NCBI GenBank assembly: GCA_947034895.1
Contig: OX344763.1
Coordinates: 2,792,501 to 2,856,500 of the forward strand
Source: Rhytidiadelphus loreus
Lineage: Eukaryota; Streptophyta; Bryopsida; Hypnales; Hylocomiaceae
Direction of reading: 5' to 3'
DNA: 64,000 bases
The notes beneath the pieces were generated by a model. That model made no database searches and had not been told where the DNA came from. It was given only the letters and a program-made list of their open reading frames with translations. Below, in pieces: positions 21,777 to 33,630 of the stretch. Made by a program: the position numbers and the translations under genes. Each line of letters opens with the position of its first letter. Position 1 is the stretch's first letter.

Positions 21777-24700
21777 TTAAGGGAATGAGAAGCCGCTGCC
21801 GCCGGGTGTGGTGACGTTACTCGAGGGGCTGATGTAGAGCCAGAGCAGTGAGATGATAACAGACAGAAGCCCCGCCCAGACGAAGACAATCGTGGGCGTC
21901 TTTCCCCCTTTGCCCATGAGACCCTTGAAAAACGGGTAGAGATGGGCCAGCACCCAGAGGCTAAAGAAAACCCCTCCGATGAGCTTGCTCCACTCGGGAA
22001 TGGTGCTGTAGATCGTCCGAGAAACGCCCACAGCGATGGCGATCACGTTCGTCAAACCAATGGTGATGGGAGGAATCATGAGAGACGTCCATTTGACGAT
22101 GAAGAGGTCGGCGTAGATGTCATCTTCATCCTCGCCCACGGACTTGGACGTGAGCGTGAAGGAGATTTCCACCCCGGCCATGACTTTGAGCAACCCTTGG
22201 AAGACCGCGGCGATGTGCGCGCTTGTCCCGCCGATCACCCAGAACTGCTCGTTACGCCACCACTCCTCTAATGTGATCTTCGACCACTTCACTTCTAAGA
22301 TCGCCAGCATGCAGAGGGTCACGGTGATGGTGAGGAGGTAGACGAGGAAAGAGAGGTTTAGGGTTTGCACGATGAACTGGCCGGTGAAGAGAGAGAGGGC
22401 GGGGAGGAAGCAGTAGACTAAGAGGAAGATGGAGGTGAAGGGGTAAATGCCGACGTTCAGATATGCGACGCGCTGCAGGAATTTCATCCGCGGGGAGGCG
22501 AATGCGGCGTTGTTACGGGAGAAGAAAATCTCGACAGACCCTGTCGCCCAACGGAGCACCTGCAGCAATACTCAGGGTTAGAATCCAATTTGCCATTTGC
22601 CAAACACTCAACGGAGAAAACTCAGAATTAGGCTTGCCTCAGAGGTAAACCTCAAGGAAGCTTGCAGGACGCAGAGTTGGGGTGACAAGCAAGATGAGAT
22701 AAGACATTATGGAGTTTCTTGCAGGACGCAGAGTTAAGGTGACAAGCAAGATGAGATAGAACATTGTGGAGTTTCTTGCAGGAAGCAAAGCATGGTGAGT
22801 TAGACATTGTGGAGTTTCTAGCGACGGGGAGAGAGAGAGTGGTTTACTTGATGCAGACGATCGGTGAGATTGATGGGAGCCGTGCCGCGGAAGGCGTCGC
22901 GCTTGGTGACGCAGTAAATGGATCTCCAGCCACGGTTGTGCATTCTGAAGCCCGTGACCACATCCTCCGTCACAGACCCGTAAATCCACCCCACGCGACC
23001 ACCCCATTCGGTTTTATCCTCATAGAAGCACGAGATCACATTGATAGCCTCGGCGACCGTGCTGGCGTCCAGCGGCTCCCGCGCGCCCGTGAGAGCGCCC
23101 ACAGGGCGACTGTTCAACACGCCCTTGTCCGCGATCGGGCGTCCTTGAAATTCCGCCACAGCGATGGAAGACGCGAATACAACCGAGGATCCATATCGCT
23201 TGGGCAGCATGGACGCCTCGAGGTCGTCTTCTTCGTCGCTTGTGTTTTCCTTCAAGCCCGTGATCTCATTCTCGCGCTTCGCGTGCATAATTTTGTTCTT
23301 ATTCTTAGTCCCTCGACAGCAGCAGCAGAAGAAGTCGAAGCATCCACCATGTTCGCGAACCCTAGGAGGGTCGAATCCATACAGTGCGATTCTTCGGAAG
23401 ACGCATCCAGTTCCGACGTACACTGGCCCTTGCAAACCATCTAGAGCTCTCATATTCACGTCGAAAAAGACGGTGTTGTGATTGGCGTACCGATCGTTAG
23501 GATCCACACCCTCGAAACGCTGCGGGAACTGGACGTAGGCCAGGCGGTCGCCGTTCTTGTCCATGAAGAAACACATGGCTTCTCGAATGGCGAGCGCGTT
23601 GAAGATGTAATGATCGCAATCGAGATTGAGGATAAAGGGCCCGTTGGACATGACGGCGCTGGTGCGCACCAGGGCGTTCATAGCGCCGGCCTTTTTGTTG
23701 TGATCGAACCCGGGACGCTTCTCACGGGAAACGTAGACCAACATTGGCAGGCGAATGTCGATGTCCGTGGTGTCAATCATATTCTCCTCGTCTGAAGATC
23801 CAAATATAGGCTCATGCGACGGGGGCGCGAGCATTACTTGGATGATCCCCGCGTGGTCGCCGCGGCCGTGCTCCTTCCCCGATTGCGTCCACGTTCCAGG
23901 CCAGTGCGTCCCATCCGCCATCCACGTCGCCTTGAGCACATTCAGGGGCTCACTGGCATCGATGCCCGTTTCAATCTGCGACCGCTTGGCGCGAATCTCC
24001 TCATGCGCGTTGTATGCATCCGAGCGACGCCGAATTGCTTCAGGCAACCCATTCACTCTGACTTTGAATTCATCATATTCTCGTTTCACTCTCCGTCGGT
24101 CTTTCACGAAGTCCTGCCGTATCTTGCCCTTGGTCGGATCCCCTCGCAACATGAAGTACGTCTCCGGGTTGCGAGGCTCAATCTTGTGTTTCCGGCAGAA
24201 CGGGACCCAGATTCGCGCGAAGCTCGCAGCCTCGGCCAGAGCTTCGAATGTGAGCAGAGCCCCTCCGTCGTCAGAAAGGTACACGGCGAGCTTCTCAAGA
24301 GGATACTCGGCGGAGAGAATGGAGAGAATGGTGTTGCCTGTGGTGAGCGGAGGCTCCTTCTCAGGATCGGCCGTGGAAACGAACACGTCCACGCCTGGGA
24401 GATCGGACCGTCCTGTAGGATTCTCCTGGCGCGGCATCTCGAACTTCTCCTTGAGCACGACTAAGTCAGTCATGCGGTTGATGGGGCAGAGCTTGGGCAG
24501 CTGATCGAGGATCCAAGAGAAGGCGAACCAAATCTCGCAGACCACGGACATGCCCCACAACCACACTGCGTCTGTGTTGGGGTTCCGAACTCGCCATGTG
24601 AGGAACAAGCCCAGCACTCCCATCCGGATCGCCACCAGCAACCTGCACAGCAATCAAACAATTCACAGTATGAGAACAAGATTGGGACTTTTCCTCCACA

Positions 24701-25864
24701 TCAAAATTTTCAAGCTTCTGGGAATTCAAGTAGATGGCGGTATGAATTGAACTCTACATCAGAATTTGCAGGCTTGTGGGGATTCAAGTACATAGCGGTA
24801 TGAGAACAAGACTGGGACTCTATGTCGGAAATTGCAAGCTTCTGGGGATTCAAATGGATACCACAACACGAGAACAAGGGACTCTCTCATCTTCATCGAA
24901 GTTCGCAAGTTTTGTGAAAGGAATTCACATGGATTGCGGTAATGTAATACCTGTACGGGCTGAGAATGCCCGCTGAGATGCGCACTTTGCGCGACAAGGG
25001 CCGCCGCGACTTGTCATTGAATTCCGGCGCGGGTGTCTTCTCCTCGGCCCCGCCGTCATTGCCCTCATAGCCATCGTCTTTGGGCCACACGGCGTTTCCA
25101 TACCCATACGTGCCTTTGGTCTGGTAGAGCCACCGCGCGTGATCGAAGTCGGTGGTGTTGGAGTCTGTGAGCAGGCCAACTTTCTGCTTGGGAATTGAGA
25201 GCCTCCGCTCCATTTGGTTGCTGTCATCCCCCATGGGCCCTGGCAACGCCCGCAAGTCGACTTCCCCGCTCCCGTCCCGCGAGTCCAGGTGCATTAGAGG
25301 CTCGTCCGGCATTCGGTAGTCATCCTTACATCCAGGGCACTTCCCCTTGCCGTTCACGTTGTCAATGTAGCAATCCCTGCAGATCTTGAAGTTGCAGTCG
25401 CACGGGAGCACGGCGTCGCCGCGCTCGTCGCGCATGATCATGCCGTCGCAGCCCTCGACGGCGCACGTCGGGCGGGAGACTGTGCCCTCGCTGTCCATCA
25501 ACTTCTCCATCACGTGGCCGCGCGTCACACTCTTGAAGCCGCCCGTGAAGATGGTGCTGGAGACGAATTGCTGCTCGGCTTTGCCAGCGTTGGCCGAGTC
25601 CACGGAACGGTTGGAAGGCGTCGGGCCGAACTGCTGGTGGTCGGGCGTCGCGGGGATCTGCACCGTGTACAGGAAATCCGAACCCATTTCGCTGTCTGTC
25701 ACGCCACCAAGCTCACTGTCGTCGCGAGAAAGGTGAATGAACGGCTCCCGCTGGTGATGCCCGCTCATCGGGATGCTGGTGCTGCTGCCATTGTGGCTCT
25801 TGTCCGCACCGTGAGTCCCAGGCTTACCAACTCCACGGTAACCCAACCCGTTTTGCGACGCCAT
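21777..25864 (-). CDS. CSLD: Cellulose synthase-like D (CslD) glycosyltransferase
   Basis: GT2 processive beta-glucan synthase, a multi-pass membrane protein that makes cell-wall glucan, classically at tip-growing cells and the cell plate. Exons: 25864-24951, 24642-22848 and 22559-21777; 1163 aa, normal for CslD. Order: N-terminal basic/Ser-rich region, RING-like zinc domain (Cys134 to Cys179, CxxxxC...CDC..CxxC...CPGC), [20 protein letters not shown], then two N-terminal TM segments (about 307-325 and 333-352). The catalytic loop has DDGG (Asp429-Asp430), DCD (646-648), TED (863-865) and QVLRW (903-907). About six TM segments follow to the C-terminus. The first junction splits the Arg305 codon (phase 2). 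The second lies between the Q and V of QVLRW (phase 0). Both introns consist largely of tandem repeats. All catalytic residues are intact. Confidence 0.97.
22661..22820 (-). repeat. 57-bp tandem repeat filling CslD intron 2
   Basis: Units begin CTTGCAGGA.GCA at 22661, 22718 and 22775, followed by GGTGACAAGCAAGATGAGAT and TGGAGTTTCT. About 2.8 copies occupy more than half of the 288-bp intron. Confidence 0.9.
24669..24945 (-). repeat. 58-72-bp tandem repeats filling CslD intron 1
   Basis: Four diverged units start near 24669, 24741, 24799 and 24868. They share TATGAGAACAAG, GGGACT, TTGCAAGCTTCTGGG and GGGATTCAAGTA..T..CGG. They make up nearly all of the 308-bp intron. Confidence 0.85.
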
Positions 25865-26414
25865 GTCGTCGTCCCCGCCCTACAACGTCAACATCAATCT
25901 TGCAATCTCACAATCTCACAATCTTATAATCCTTAGATCGTCCACACACCCGAATTCTCTTCGTAAAGCCTCACGCACTATAGCATCTCCGCGTCCTCCA
26001 TTGATCCACCTGAAGAAACCTACACAATCACACACCGAAAAAACAAATCACACACCGAAATCTAAGGCACCAAACGCAGAAAACCGCAAACACCCCCATA
26101 ACAGTCCGAAACAGGCTGACACTTTCCAAAACTCTCCGCATCTCACAAGCTCCAAACTTCACCACATCCGAAACGACAATGGACCACAAAATCCCGCACA
26201 CCAGAAAATACCCACCACAGTCCCGCACTAGCATCACCAATCTTCGCAAGAACCATCGCAAATTCACGGAATTGCACGCAATTACACCCAAATTCGAATG
26301 CACTACAATCGCACACACCGCGAGGACGAACCTCACTGGAGCAGGAGACCCCAGAGCCGCAACCGGGCGCGCTCGTCTTCGGAGTGTGAACCTCCCAACA
26401 ACGACAAAGCTGAA

Positions 26415-26490
<76 letters not shown>

Positions 26491-27100
26491 AAGCGCAGCA
26501 AGCTGGCTGGCTGGCTCCACTAGCTGGGCCCCAAATGATGCACCGCGTGAACAGGCTTGTCCATCGCCCCGGAGAGACTAAAAACTCCAACCCACCCCCA
26601 ACCCAAGGTGCGTTTCTCGATGCAACCAGCGACGACGATGACGGACTCCAGCGGCAGAGATCAAGGCGACCACACCCCGGGCGACTTTTCTTCGCCTCTC
26701 TCTCCCTTCCCCAAAGCCAGCTATCATAGCGGCCTGCCGTCCGTCTTCATCCGTCACTGCTTCTAAAAAGCTTTTTCCCCAAACGTTGAAATTGCGCTGC
26801 TGCTTTTCCCCGTTGAATTCGCCAGACTCGCAGAACCAAAACACCACACAACTGTACTGGGTCAGTAGTGGGCACCTCGCTGGTTCCAAATTTAGCAACC
26901 AGAAAATGGGGGGACGGGGGGGGGACGGGTTGCGACGCAGGATGTGCGCTTTCTCTCTCTCTCTCTCTCTCAAAGCCGTGAAGCTCAGTCATGGACGTCC
27001 CAACCGGCGACAGAGGTCGGTTGGGGGAAAAGAAAAAATCCAAACCCACGTTGCATGATTCGAAATCTCCGTCCAAAATTTCAAATTTGGGAGGCTCCCT
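25865..27100 (-). promoter_or_regulatory. CslD leader and promoter region
   Basis: A GC-richer region upstream of the CslD start codon. It includes a 67-bp pure GA run at 26419-26485 (CT on the gene strand) and a CT run at 26949-26971 (GA on the gene strand). Long CT tracts in 5' leaders are common for plant genes. Many open frames overlap these runs and encode only Ser-Leu or Arg-Glu repeats, so I reject them as genes. A transcription start is not visible with confidence; a leader intron is possible. Confidence 0.5.
26419..26485. repeat. (AG)n microsatellite, about 67 bp
   Basis: An uninterrupted AG dinucleotide run, about 560-620 bp upstream of the CslD start codon. It is probably length-polymorphic. 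Confidence 0.97.
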
Positions 27101-27717
27101 GAGTCAGTTGGCACCTCGCTGGTTCGGCTTGCCAATTCCGGGGATGGAGAAAGCTTAAATAAGATCTGAGAAAGAGCTTAATTTAGGATTTGAGAAGCGT
27201 AATTAGTATGTGAGTTATGTTGTTGGAGACTTTGGGAGTACTGAATGGAATGAATTTTTCAGGGGGTTTGGAGGAATTGAATGGGACTGACTGACAGAAA
27301 CGGGGACTTGCAGTTACTGACTCACTGGAAGCTCTTCTGTCATATCATATCCGTCCTTGGGAAGGGGGAAGGTTTTTTTTAGGGGGAAGGAGCCGGGAAC
27401 GTTCCTCAGGAGTATGAGCTTACACAAGGGGAAAAAAGTGGTCAATGGCTGGCCACTGTACCTTTCAGGTGCTGTTGTTCCAAATTGGAAAGGGGGGGAT
27501 GGGAGTACGAATTTTCGGAAGGGGGGCTGGGCTGGGGGGTGGGGTATGACATGAAACTTGTGCTTTTCTTTTTTTCTTTTTTTCTTCAGGTGGGACGGAC
27601 GGAGGGGGTGGGTGTCAGGGCGTCACTTGGTTGGCAGTTTGCAGGGGTCAGTTTGCACCAACAAGAGAACATTTGTGCCTTGGAACTTTGAGGACTTTTG
27701 GAATGCCTTTCTAGTAA

Positions 27718-28140
27718 GGAGAAATGTGGAAGATCCTGTGGATTGAAAGGAATGATGAAGCCTTCAATGACATTAAATGGCGCCCCGCAAAGCTTACCCA
27801 ATGTATTTGGTTGGGCATTGTTGAGTATGGCAAGGTGGAATGGAAGTGTGATTGGTGGAAGGTTGCTCATAATTGTTTTGGTTTAGAGATGGATTAGAAA
27901 TAACGTGTTTGCAACTATGATCAATGGGGCCCCGAGGTGGAGATCACTAGGCCGAGTGTTGGGATCGTTTCTAGAGGGGTCGCACCTTGGAGGGGCGGTC
28001 CCTACCTCTTTGGACAAGCGCCTAGTTGTAAATTACGTTCTTTAGCCTATGTATTCTTTGTTGCTTGCCCCCCTTAGGTTGTATGTAGTTGGGATCTTGT
28101 CCCACTTTTCTTGCAATAAAGGCTTTTTTACTTCTGTCAA
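27718..28140 (+). pseudogene. 3' end of a LINE-type retrotransposon (ORF2 C-terminus remnant)
   Basis: A frame from 27718 to the stop at 27895-27897 reads GEMWKILWIERNDEAFNDI followed by KWRPAKLTQCIWLGIVEYGK and a Trp/Cys-rich end. This resembles the region after the reverse transcriptase of plant LINEs (zf-RVT-like, IWxERNxxxFN pattern). The frame is blocked upstream by stops. About 240 bp of 3' UTR follows, with AATAAAGG and a T-rich end near 28110-28150. It is a 5'-truncated dead copy. Confidence 0.6.
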
Positions 28141-28205
28141 TTTTTTTGCACAAGATCTATTTTGGGGGGGTTTAGTGGGGTGGGGTGGGGGTAACCCTTC
28201 AATGA

Positions 28206-28360
28206 AAGGCTAAAGGTGGGCTTCTATGTCGAGTTGGGGGCTAGTAGAGCTTACTGATCATTAGTCAAATGGGCGTTCCATTTTTCTAGAACGAGCCCTT
28301 GACCGATGATCGACAAGCTCTACCAACCCCCAACTCCTCATGGAAGTCCGCCCTAAGCTC
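28206..28360. mobile_element. Hairpin MITE, about 155 bp
   Basis: 28208-28280 and 28285-28357 are imperfect reverse complements along almost their full length. Paired landmarks are GAGTTGGGGG with CCCCCAACTC, GTAGAGCTT with AAGCTCTAC, and GATCAT with ATGATC. The loop is only a few bases. No ORF and no certain target duplication. Confidence 0.75.
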
Positions 28361-28783
28361 CCTTGGACTTAGTTATGAGAGAATTGTGGACAAAAGGTGA
28401 TTTCTATATTTTTTTTGGAATGTTTCAATATATAGGACCCACTTCAACAATGAATATGACTTGCCAAACAATGCATTTAGGCTGCAAAGTCAAGGTACTA
28501 TTCACTATTTACTTTTGTATACCCAAATTGTACAAACTTTGGACAAGCAATAAGAACCATACCCTACTTCAAGGAGACTTTTGATTGCCCTCTTGGACAA
28601 TCTTCTTGGCAAATAAATAAATTGTTTAGGGGTTAAAGGCCATGAACACATGGCTGTTCCTTGGGCTTCTAGATTTTGGATTGTTAAGGTTTTTCTATTA
28701 TGTGTGGTTTGAATTGTTGTTGCTTGTTTCTTATATGCGAGATTTTTTATATTCCTCGCTTGTTGGATGGATTGTTTGTTTAA
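28361..28783. other. AT-rich spacer with an isolated TTAA-family end
   Basis: Between the hairpin MITE and element E. TTTAGGGGTTAAAGGCC at about 28624 looks like a detached right end of the TTAA family. Short frames 28363-28584 and 28642-28842 have no domains. Confidence 0.4.
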
Positions 28784-29880
28784 CCCCTAAAAGACCAAAG
28801 TTCTCATGGGAGACAAAATGGATTTTGGGTAGGCTTATGTGATCTCAATTCTTGACTTGATTTTTTTAAACATTTTTGAAAGTAGAAAAAAATACATGAG
28901 CTTTATATGAATGTAATTTTTTTTATTTCAATTGGTGGTTGGGAGTAAAAGTTATTCCACTCTAAACTATAAATAGATTTAACCGGATATTGCAAAAAAA
29001 ATCCTACAAATACTTAAAATAGGAATTGAAATTTTTGTTCTCATAGATTATATATTTGTCTCTATGAAAGCCTTTAATCAATCTATTTGGATTAGTGATG
29101 TGAAAGTTATGAAGCTTCTTGTTTTGGTAGCAATCATTGCATCTTCTTGAGAAAATAACTTATTGAATTTGTTTTTTAAACTCAATTTTCAAAATTTTCA
29201 ATAAAATAAAATTCCACAAGGTTCAATTCGCTTGTTAGAGCAATTTCACCACTACAAGTAGTGTGTTTCAATTCCATATTAAAGATACCAACAATTTATT
29301 TTTTCCTTCTATCTCGTACCTAATTCTACTTAACAATATTTTAAAGAACGAAAGTCAAGTTGTTGTTTTTTGAATTCTTTTTCCTAGGTTTCCAACTTAA
29401 TTCTTCAACATACAAAATCTTAAATGTAAAATTTATAGGGGAGTGTTAGCATGTGAGTACAGAAGCTATGAGCCCATGAGCCTAGGAGTTTATATTATAG
29501 ATACCTTCTATGGTTATAAATGTCTATATAATTATAGGTATATGTGTTGTAGATTCTTTACATGTGATAGTGTATCTATGTTATAGGTACCAATGTTATA
29601 AATCCCTTCAAATGGTTGTAGGTACATACCTACAATTAGGTTCACATCTCTACACTTACATGCTAGCATCATTGAATTTGTAGTGCAAAAATTTAGAGTT
29701 AAAAAGATTCAAAGTCTTATAATCTAATCACGCAAGGTGCCAAAATCACTTGTTTTCTTTACTTTAAATGCAACCAAATCACTTGAAATGTATACAATCA
29801 AAGTCTCTAAAATTTATTCCACACATTCTCATACTACCGGTAGTCTAGAGCAAGATCCAACAATTTTATACAAAAAAACA
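28784..29880. mobile_element. TTAA-family element, copy E, with nested insertion
   Basis: Starts CCCCTAAAAGACC directly after TTAA at 28780-28783. It aligns with copy F at 37.9 kb (ACAAAATGGATTTT..GTAGGCT, GTGATGTGAAAGTTATG, TTCCACACAT). The right border is not clear; similarity fades near 29850-29880. Copy F lacks the 29442-29671 segment. Confidence 0.6.
29442..29671. mobile_element. MITE nested in element E (about 230 bp)
   Basis: Imperfect inverted ends: GTGTTAGCATGTGAG...GAGCC at the left matches the reverse complement of GGTTCACATC...CATGCTAGCATC at the right. Copy F at 38.5 kb lacks the segment, confirming an insertion. The interior has degenerate TATAGGTA-type repeats. Confidence 0.65.
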
Positions 29881-30733
29881 AATTTAAGTTTTTTTTTATC
29901 TTCCCAATAGAAATTAAAGTTTTGAATGTTTTGGATGAAGAAAAGGTCTTAAGGCAAGTTGGTTGGTTAGATGTCAAGATGAAAGCACATTGTATATCCA
30001 TGGTAAGCACTTTTACTATGTGGCTCTTTCAAATTAGTGTAGCACCTGATTTTATAAAGTGTGCTACTCAAGTAGTGTGAGACGCACTAATTTTTGATGT
30101 ACTTTGCATTTTCACAAGGGCAAATGTCATTTCTAAAACTTTAATGACTTAATTACTCATAGGCAAAGAAGATATTCCTTTTTTGTCCCATTAGAGACTA
30201 ATCAAATATCAACAAGAATGGTGTGACCGTGAAGCTTTGTCTATTCCAACTAAACCCTAACCACATTGTGCAATGTGAATTGGTAGTTTAGATAGGATTT
30301 GGGAACTTGGATTAAGAAACTAGAGAATCTATGCCTTAAGGTAATTGACCTCTTTTCAATTAATTACTCATTTTTGCTAATTAGGTTGTCATGTTTCTGA
30401 TCAGTTGTGGTGTAGGTGATAGCTCACGTAGCACAAATGTTGGGGAGGTGTACATTGAAAGCATACAATGATCATAAGATGTACATTGGAAGCCACAATT
30501 ATCACCTACATTGAAGCATGGTCGCATTTGTAATCAACTTGTGATTGGAAATATGGTGACCTATATAACAAGAATAGGTTGAACAAAATATTCACGAAAA
30601 TAATTCATGGTAATTTTGTTTTTGAGGAAAGAAATGTAGAAAAATATAAAATCACTATAAAATCTATTTCTATAAAAAGGAAAAATTTCCCCTCACCATA
30701 TTCATATGACATATATGCCGCTGAATTGCTTAA
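29881..30733. other. AT-rich intergenic DNA
   Basis: No supported gene. A stretch around 30400-30500 repeats GTACATTG.AAGC in short tandem form. Otherwise nothing definable. Confidence 0.35.
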
Positions 30734-31674
30734 TTCCTAAAGGACCAAACACCATTTTTTGGCAACATAGCGATTTTGGGCAACTCACTACAGACGGAAT
30801 TTTTATTTATTTTTATTTAAAAATTTCACACAATGTGTGCCCAAGGAGTAGCTTTAAGGTACAATAATTTTCATAACTTTTGACTACATGGTTAAAAAAT
30901 TATTGCACAATATGTAATTTTTAGTAGTTGGTGGGCAGCCTAGGTAGCCCAAAAAACTTCCTTAAAAATCACTTTTAAAAAAAATAAAAATTTGAAATTG
31001 TTTTTTCTAGATTTATATATACATGGAAAGCTTTGAATCATTCCATTTTGATTTACGAGATGAAAGTTATGAGGCATTCTAGTTTGCGGGTAGTTATGAA
31101 TTCCCTACTCAAAAATAAACTTTGGAGTCCTTTATTTAACTCAATCTTTTATATTTTTTGAAAAAAATAAAAATACATGATGTAGATTTTTTATTACTAC
31201 ATTACCACTATTGGTATTGGAATTTTTCAATTTTATAATTAAATTCTTAACAATTTAGTGTTTTGAATCACTTTGTACTTCTTTCTACTTACTATTTTTT
31301 TCCTATATGTTGTGCAATTCCAAATGATCTAAAAAATTTCAAACATGTAGCCAACTTGACTTGAGGAATGAATCCCAAGAGTAACCACGATTTTGGACAG
31401 TTTTTTCATACAAATGTGACCTTGTGAAGTGGAGCCGCCCATATTTTCACAGGGCCAAAAAAATGATTGTTGTCACTTCAAACATTAATATCTTGCAATT
31501 TGCATGGTGGAAAATTCTGAAATTTTTTTCACATCTTTTCAAACTATTTTACTACAAGATCATATGGTTACATGTGTCCAAAAATGTTTTTCATTAAAAA
31601 TTTCATGCTTGTATTAGAAATGGCAGTTTTGGAGCATTTTTGGTGATAACATAGTCGTCTCTAACCTTTAGGGG
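30734..31674. mobile_element. TTAA-family element, copy B (about 940 bp)
   Basis: Preceded by TTAA; left end TTCCTAAAGGACCAAAC, right end CCTTTAGGGG. The interior matches copy A and, in reverse orientation, copy C at 32.7-33.6 kb. No ORF. Confidence 0.7.
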
Positions 31675-32682
31675 TGACCTTTTGGAGTTAAGTGATTGGA
31701 AAGAGATCAGCTACCTTCAGTTAGTCTCTGTCCAAAGGATGGAAGGAGCCAATAAAATGAATACAATTTAAAACAACCAGTGTGTCTCGCACCTGTATGA
31801 ACCCTAATTACTTAATTTAGTAGCTAAAATATTGTGTCCATGTGAATAATGGAGTTTGCTTGGATACGGCCGTTTTTATGAATGAATGGGTCCGTCCACT
31901 CATCCCTGGAAGTAGTAAAGTAAAGTGGGTCCTGCTCCAATAATTGAGCTAAAAGTTAGTGTGCAAAACACTCACTCATAGTTCTACATGGCAGTTGCCA
32001 TGAAATTCTGTGGAAATAGGGAACTTAAGTTAACTTACTGTAGCCATGGTTTGAACAATTCATGAGAAAGACATGACGGAGGGAACTGGACTGGTGGACC
32101 CAAAAGCTTAGTCCATGGAATCAGCTGAAAACAAACTGTTCCATCAATTTGGGGCTGGCATGCTTTGGAATGGAACCCACACTAATTTCACCTTGGGTAC
32201 TAAGTTAATGGTGGAAACATCCAAAACCATCAGTATAAGCAATTCAGCATAGTTGGAGGCACCTTTTTCTAACAATGATATTTTTGTGGTATTTGCAAGT
32301 GAAAATCATGAATATTCAAAATAAAAAAAGATTTTTCAAATATGGTATGTGATTTCTATGATTTTTCAAAGTGTCAGCTCCCTAGATCATTGAAACTGTC
32401 GCATACTTAGGTGCACCCTAAATCAAAATTTGCAAAATCAAATAGTTAGCAAATCAGAGTTAAGTATGTGTCCTTCAAATGTGTGAGCGAATCAGAGGTA
32501 AGCATTTGAAGGATACATTAACTAAAGTGTAGGGACACATTTAGTGGCACTCTAGGGTACAAGAATGGAAATAGGGACGCTTTTGGGTGCCTTCCACTTT
32601 AATGGTTACATTGTATTTAGATTTGTTTAGTCCTACCAATTTAGTAACTCTCACTTGATGCTAGCAAAACAATTGTCGTTAA
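31675..32682. other. Spacer between inverted elements B and C
   Basis: About 1 kb with no supported gene and slightly higher GC than its flanks. A direct repeat of GAATCAGAG/AAATCAGAG with GTAAGC/GTAAGT occurs near 32450-32505. Confidence 0.35.
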
Positions 32683-33630
32683 CCCCTAAATGTTTTCAAC
32701 TATGTTTCACCAAAAAAAAACTCCCAAACTACAATTTCTTGTACGACTATCAAATTTTAGAAGAAAAAAATATTTTTGAACACATGTAACTATAGGATCG
32801 TGTATGTTGGTTTGGGAAGATGTCAAAAGAATTTCAGAAATTTCCACAGTGTAGATTGCAAGATGTTAACATTTGAAGAAACAAAAATATTATTTTTGCA
32901 CCTTCCAAAAATAGGATAGCTACACTTTACAAGGTCACATTTGTATGAAAAAAGTCCAAAATAGTTGTGCTTCTTTGGATTCATTCTTCAAGGTAAATTG
33001 GCTACAAGCCTGAAAAATTTCACATCATTTGGAATTGTATAGTACAACATATTAATAGGAAAAAAATAGTAGGTAGAAAAAAGTAGAAAATGATTCAAAA
33101 TACTAAATTGTTGAGAATTTAGTTATGGAATTGAAAAATGTCAATCCCAATGGTTGTAATGTTGTAAAACACAATCTACATCTATAATTTTATTTTTTTT
33201 CAAAAAATACTGAAAATTGAGTTAAACAAAGGACTTCAAAGTTTAGAGTTTAGGGTAGAGAATCCATAATTGCTTGCAAACTAAAACTCCTCTTAACTTT
33301 CATTGCATTAATCAAAATCGAACGATTCAAAGCTTTCCACATATATGTAAATCTTTAAAATCAATTTCAATTTTTTTATTTCTTAAAAAATGATTTCTTA
33401 AGAACTTTTTTGAGCTACCTACATTGCATACCAAACGCTAAAAATTACATATCATACAATAACTTTTTAACCATATACTAGTCAAAAGTTATGAAAATTA
33501 TTGGGCCTTAAAGCTATTCCTCAAGCACATGTTGTATAAAAATTTCAAATAAAAAAATAAAAATTCCATTTGTAGTGAGTTGTCCAAAATTGCTACATTG
33601 CCAAAAAGTACAATTTGGTCCTTTAGGACA
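32683..33630. mobile_element. TTAA-family element, copy C (about 948 bp, inverted relative to B)
   Basis: Starts CCCCTAAATG after TTAA at 32679-32682 and ends GGTCCTTTAGGA. Along most of its length it is the diverged reverse complement of copy B, so B and C form a large inverted repeat with a spacer of about 1 kb. Confidence 0.7.

Noticed and set aside
22764..24504. Long + strand frames (up to 249 codons) opposite CslD
   Set aside because: Antisense shadows of the GC-rich CslD exon; the - strand frame has all GT2 motifs.
26028..26729. Several overlapping open frames rich in Ser-Leu or Arg-Glu
   Set aside because: They are translations of the GA/CT microsatellite in the CslD upstream region.
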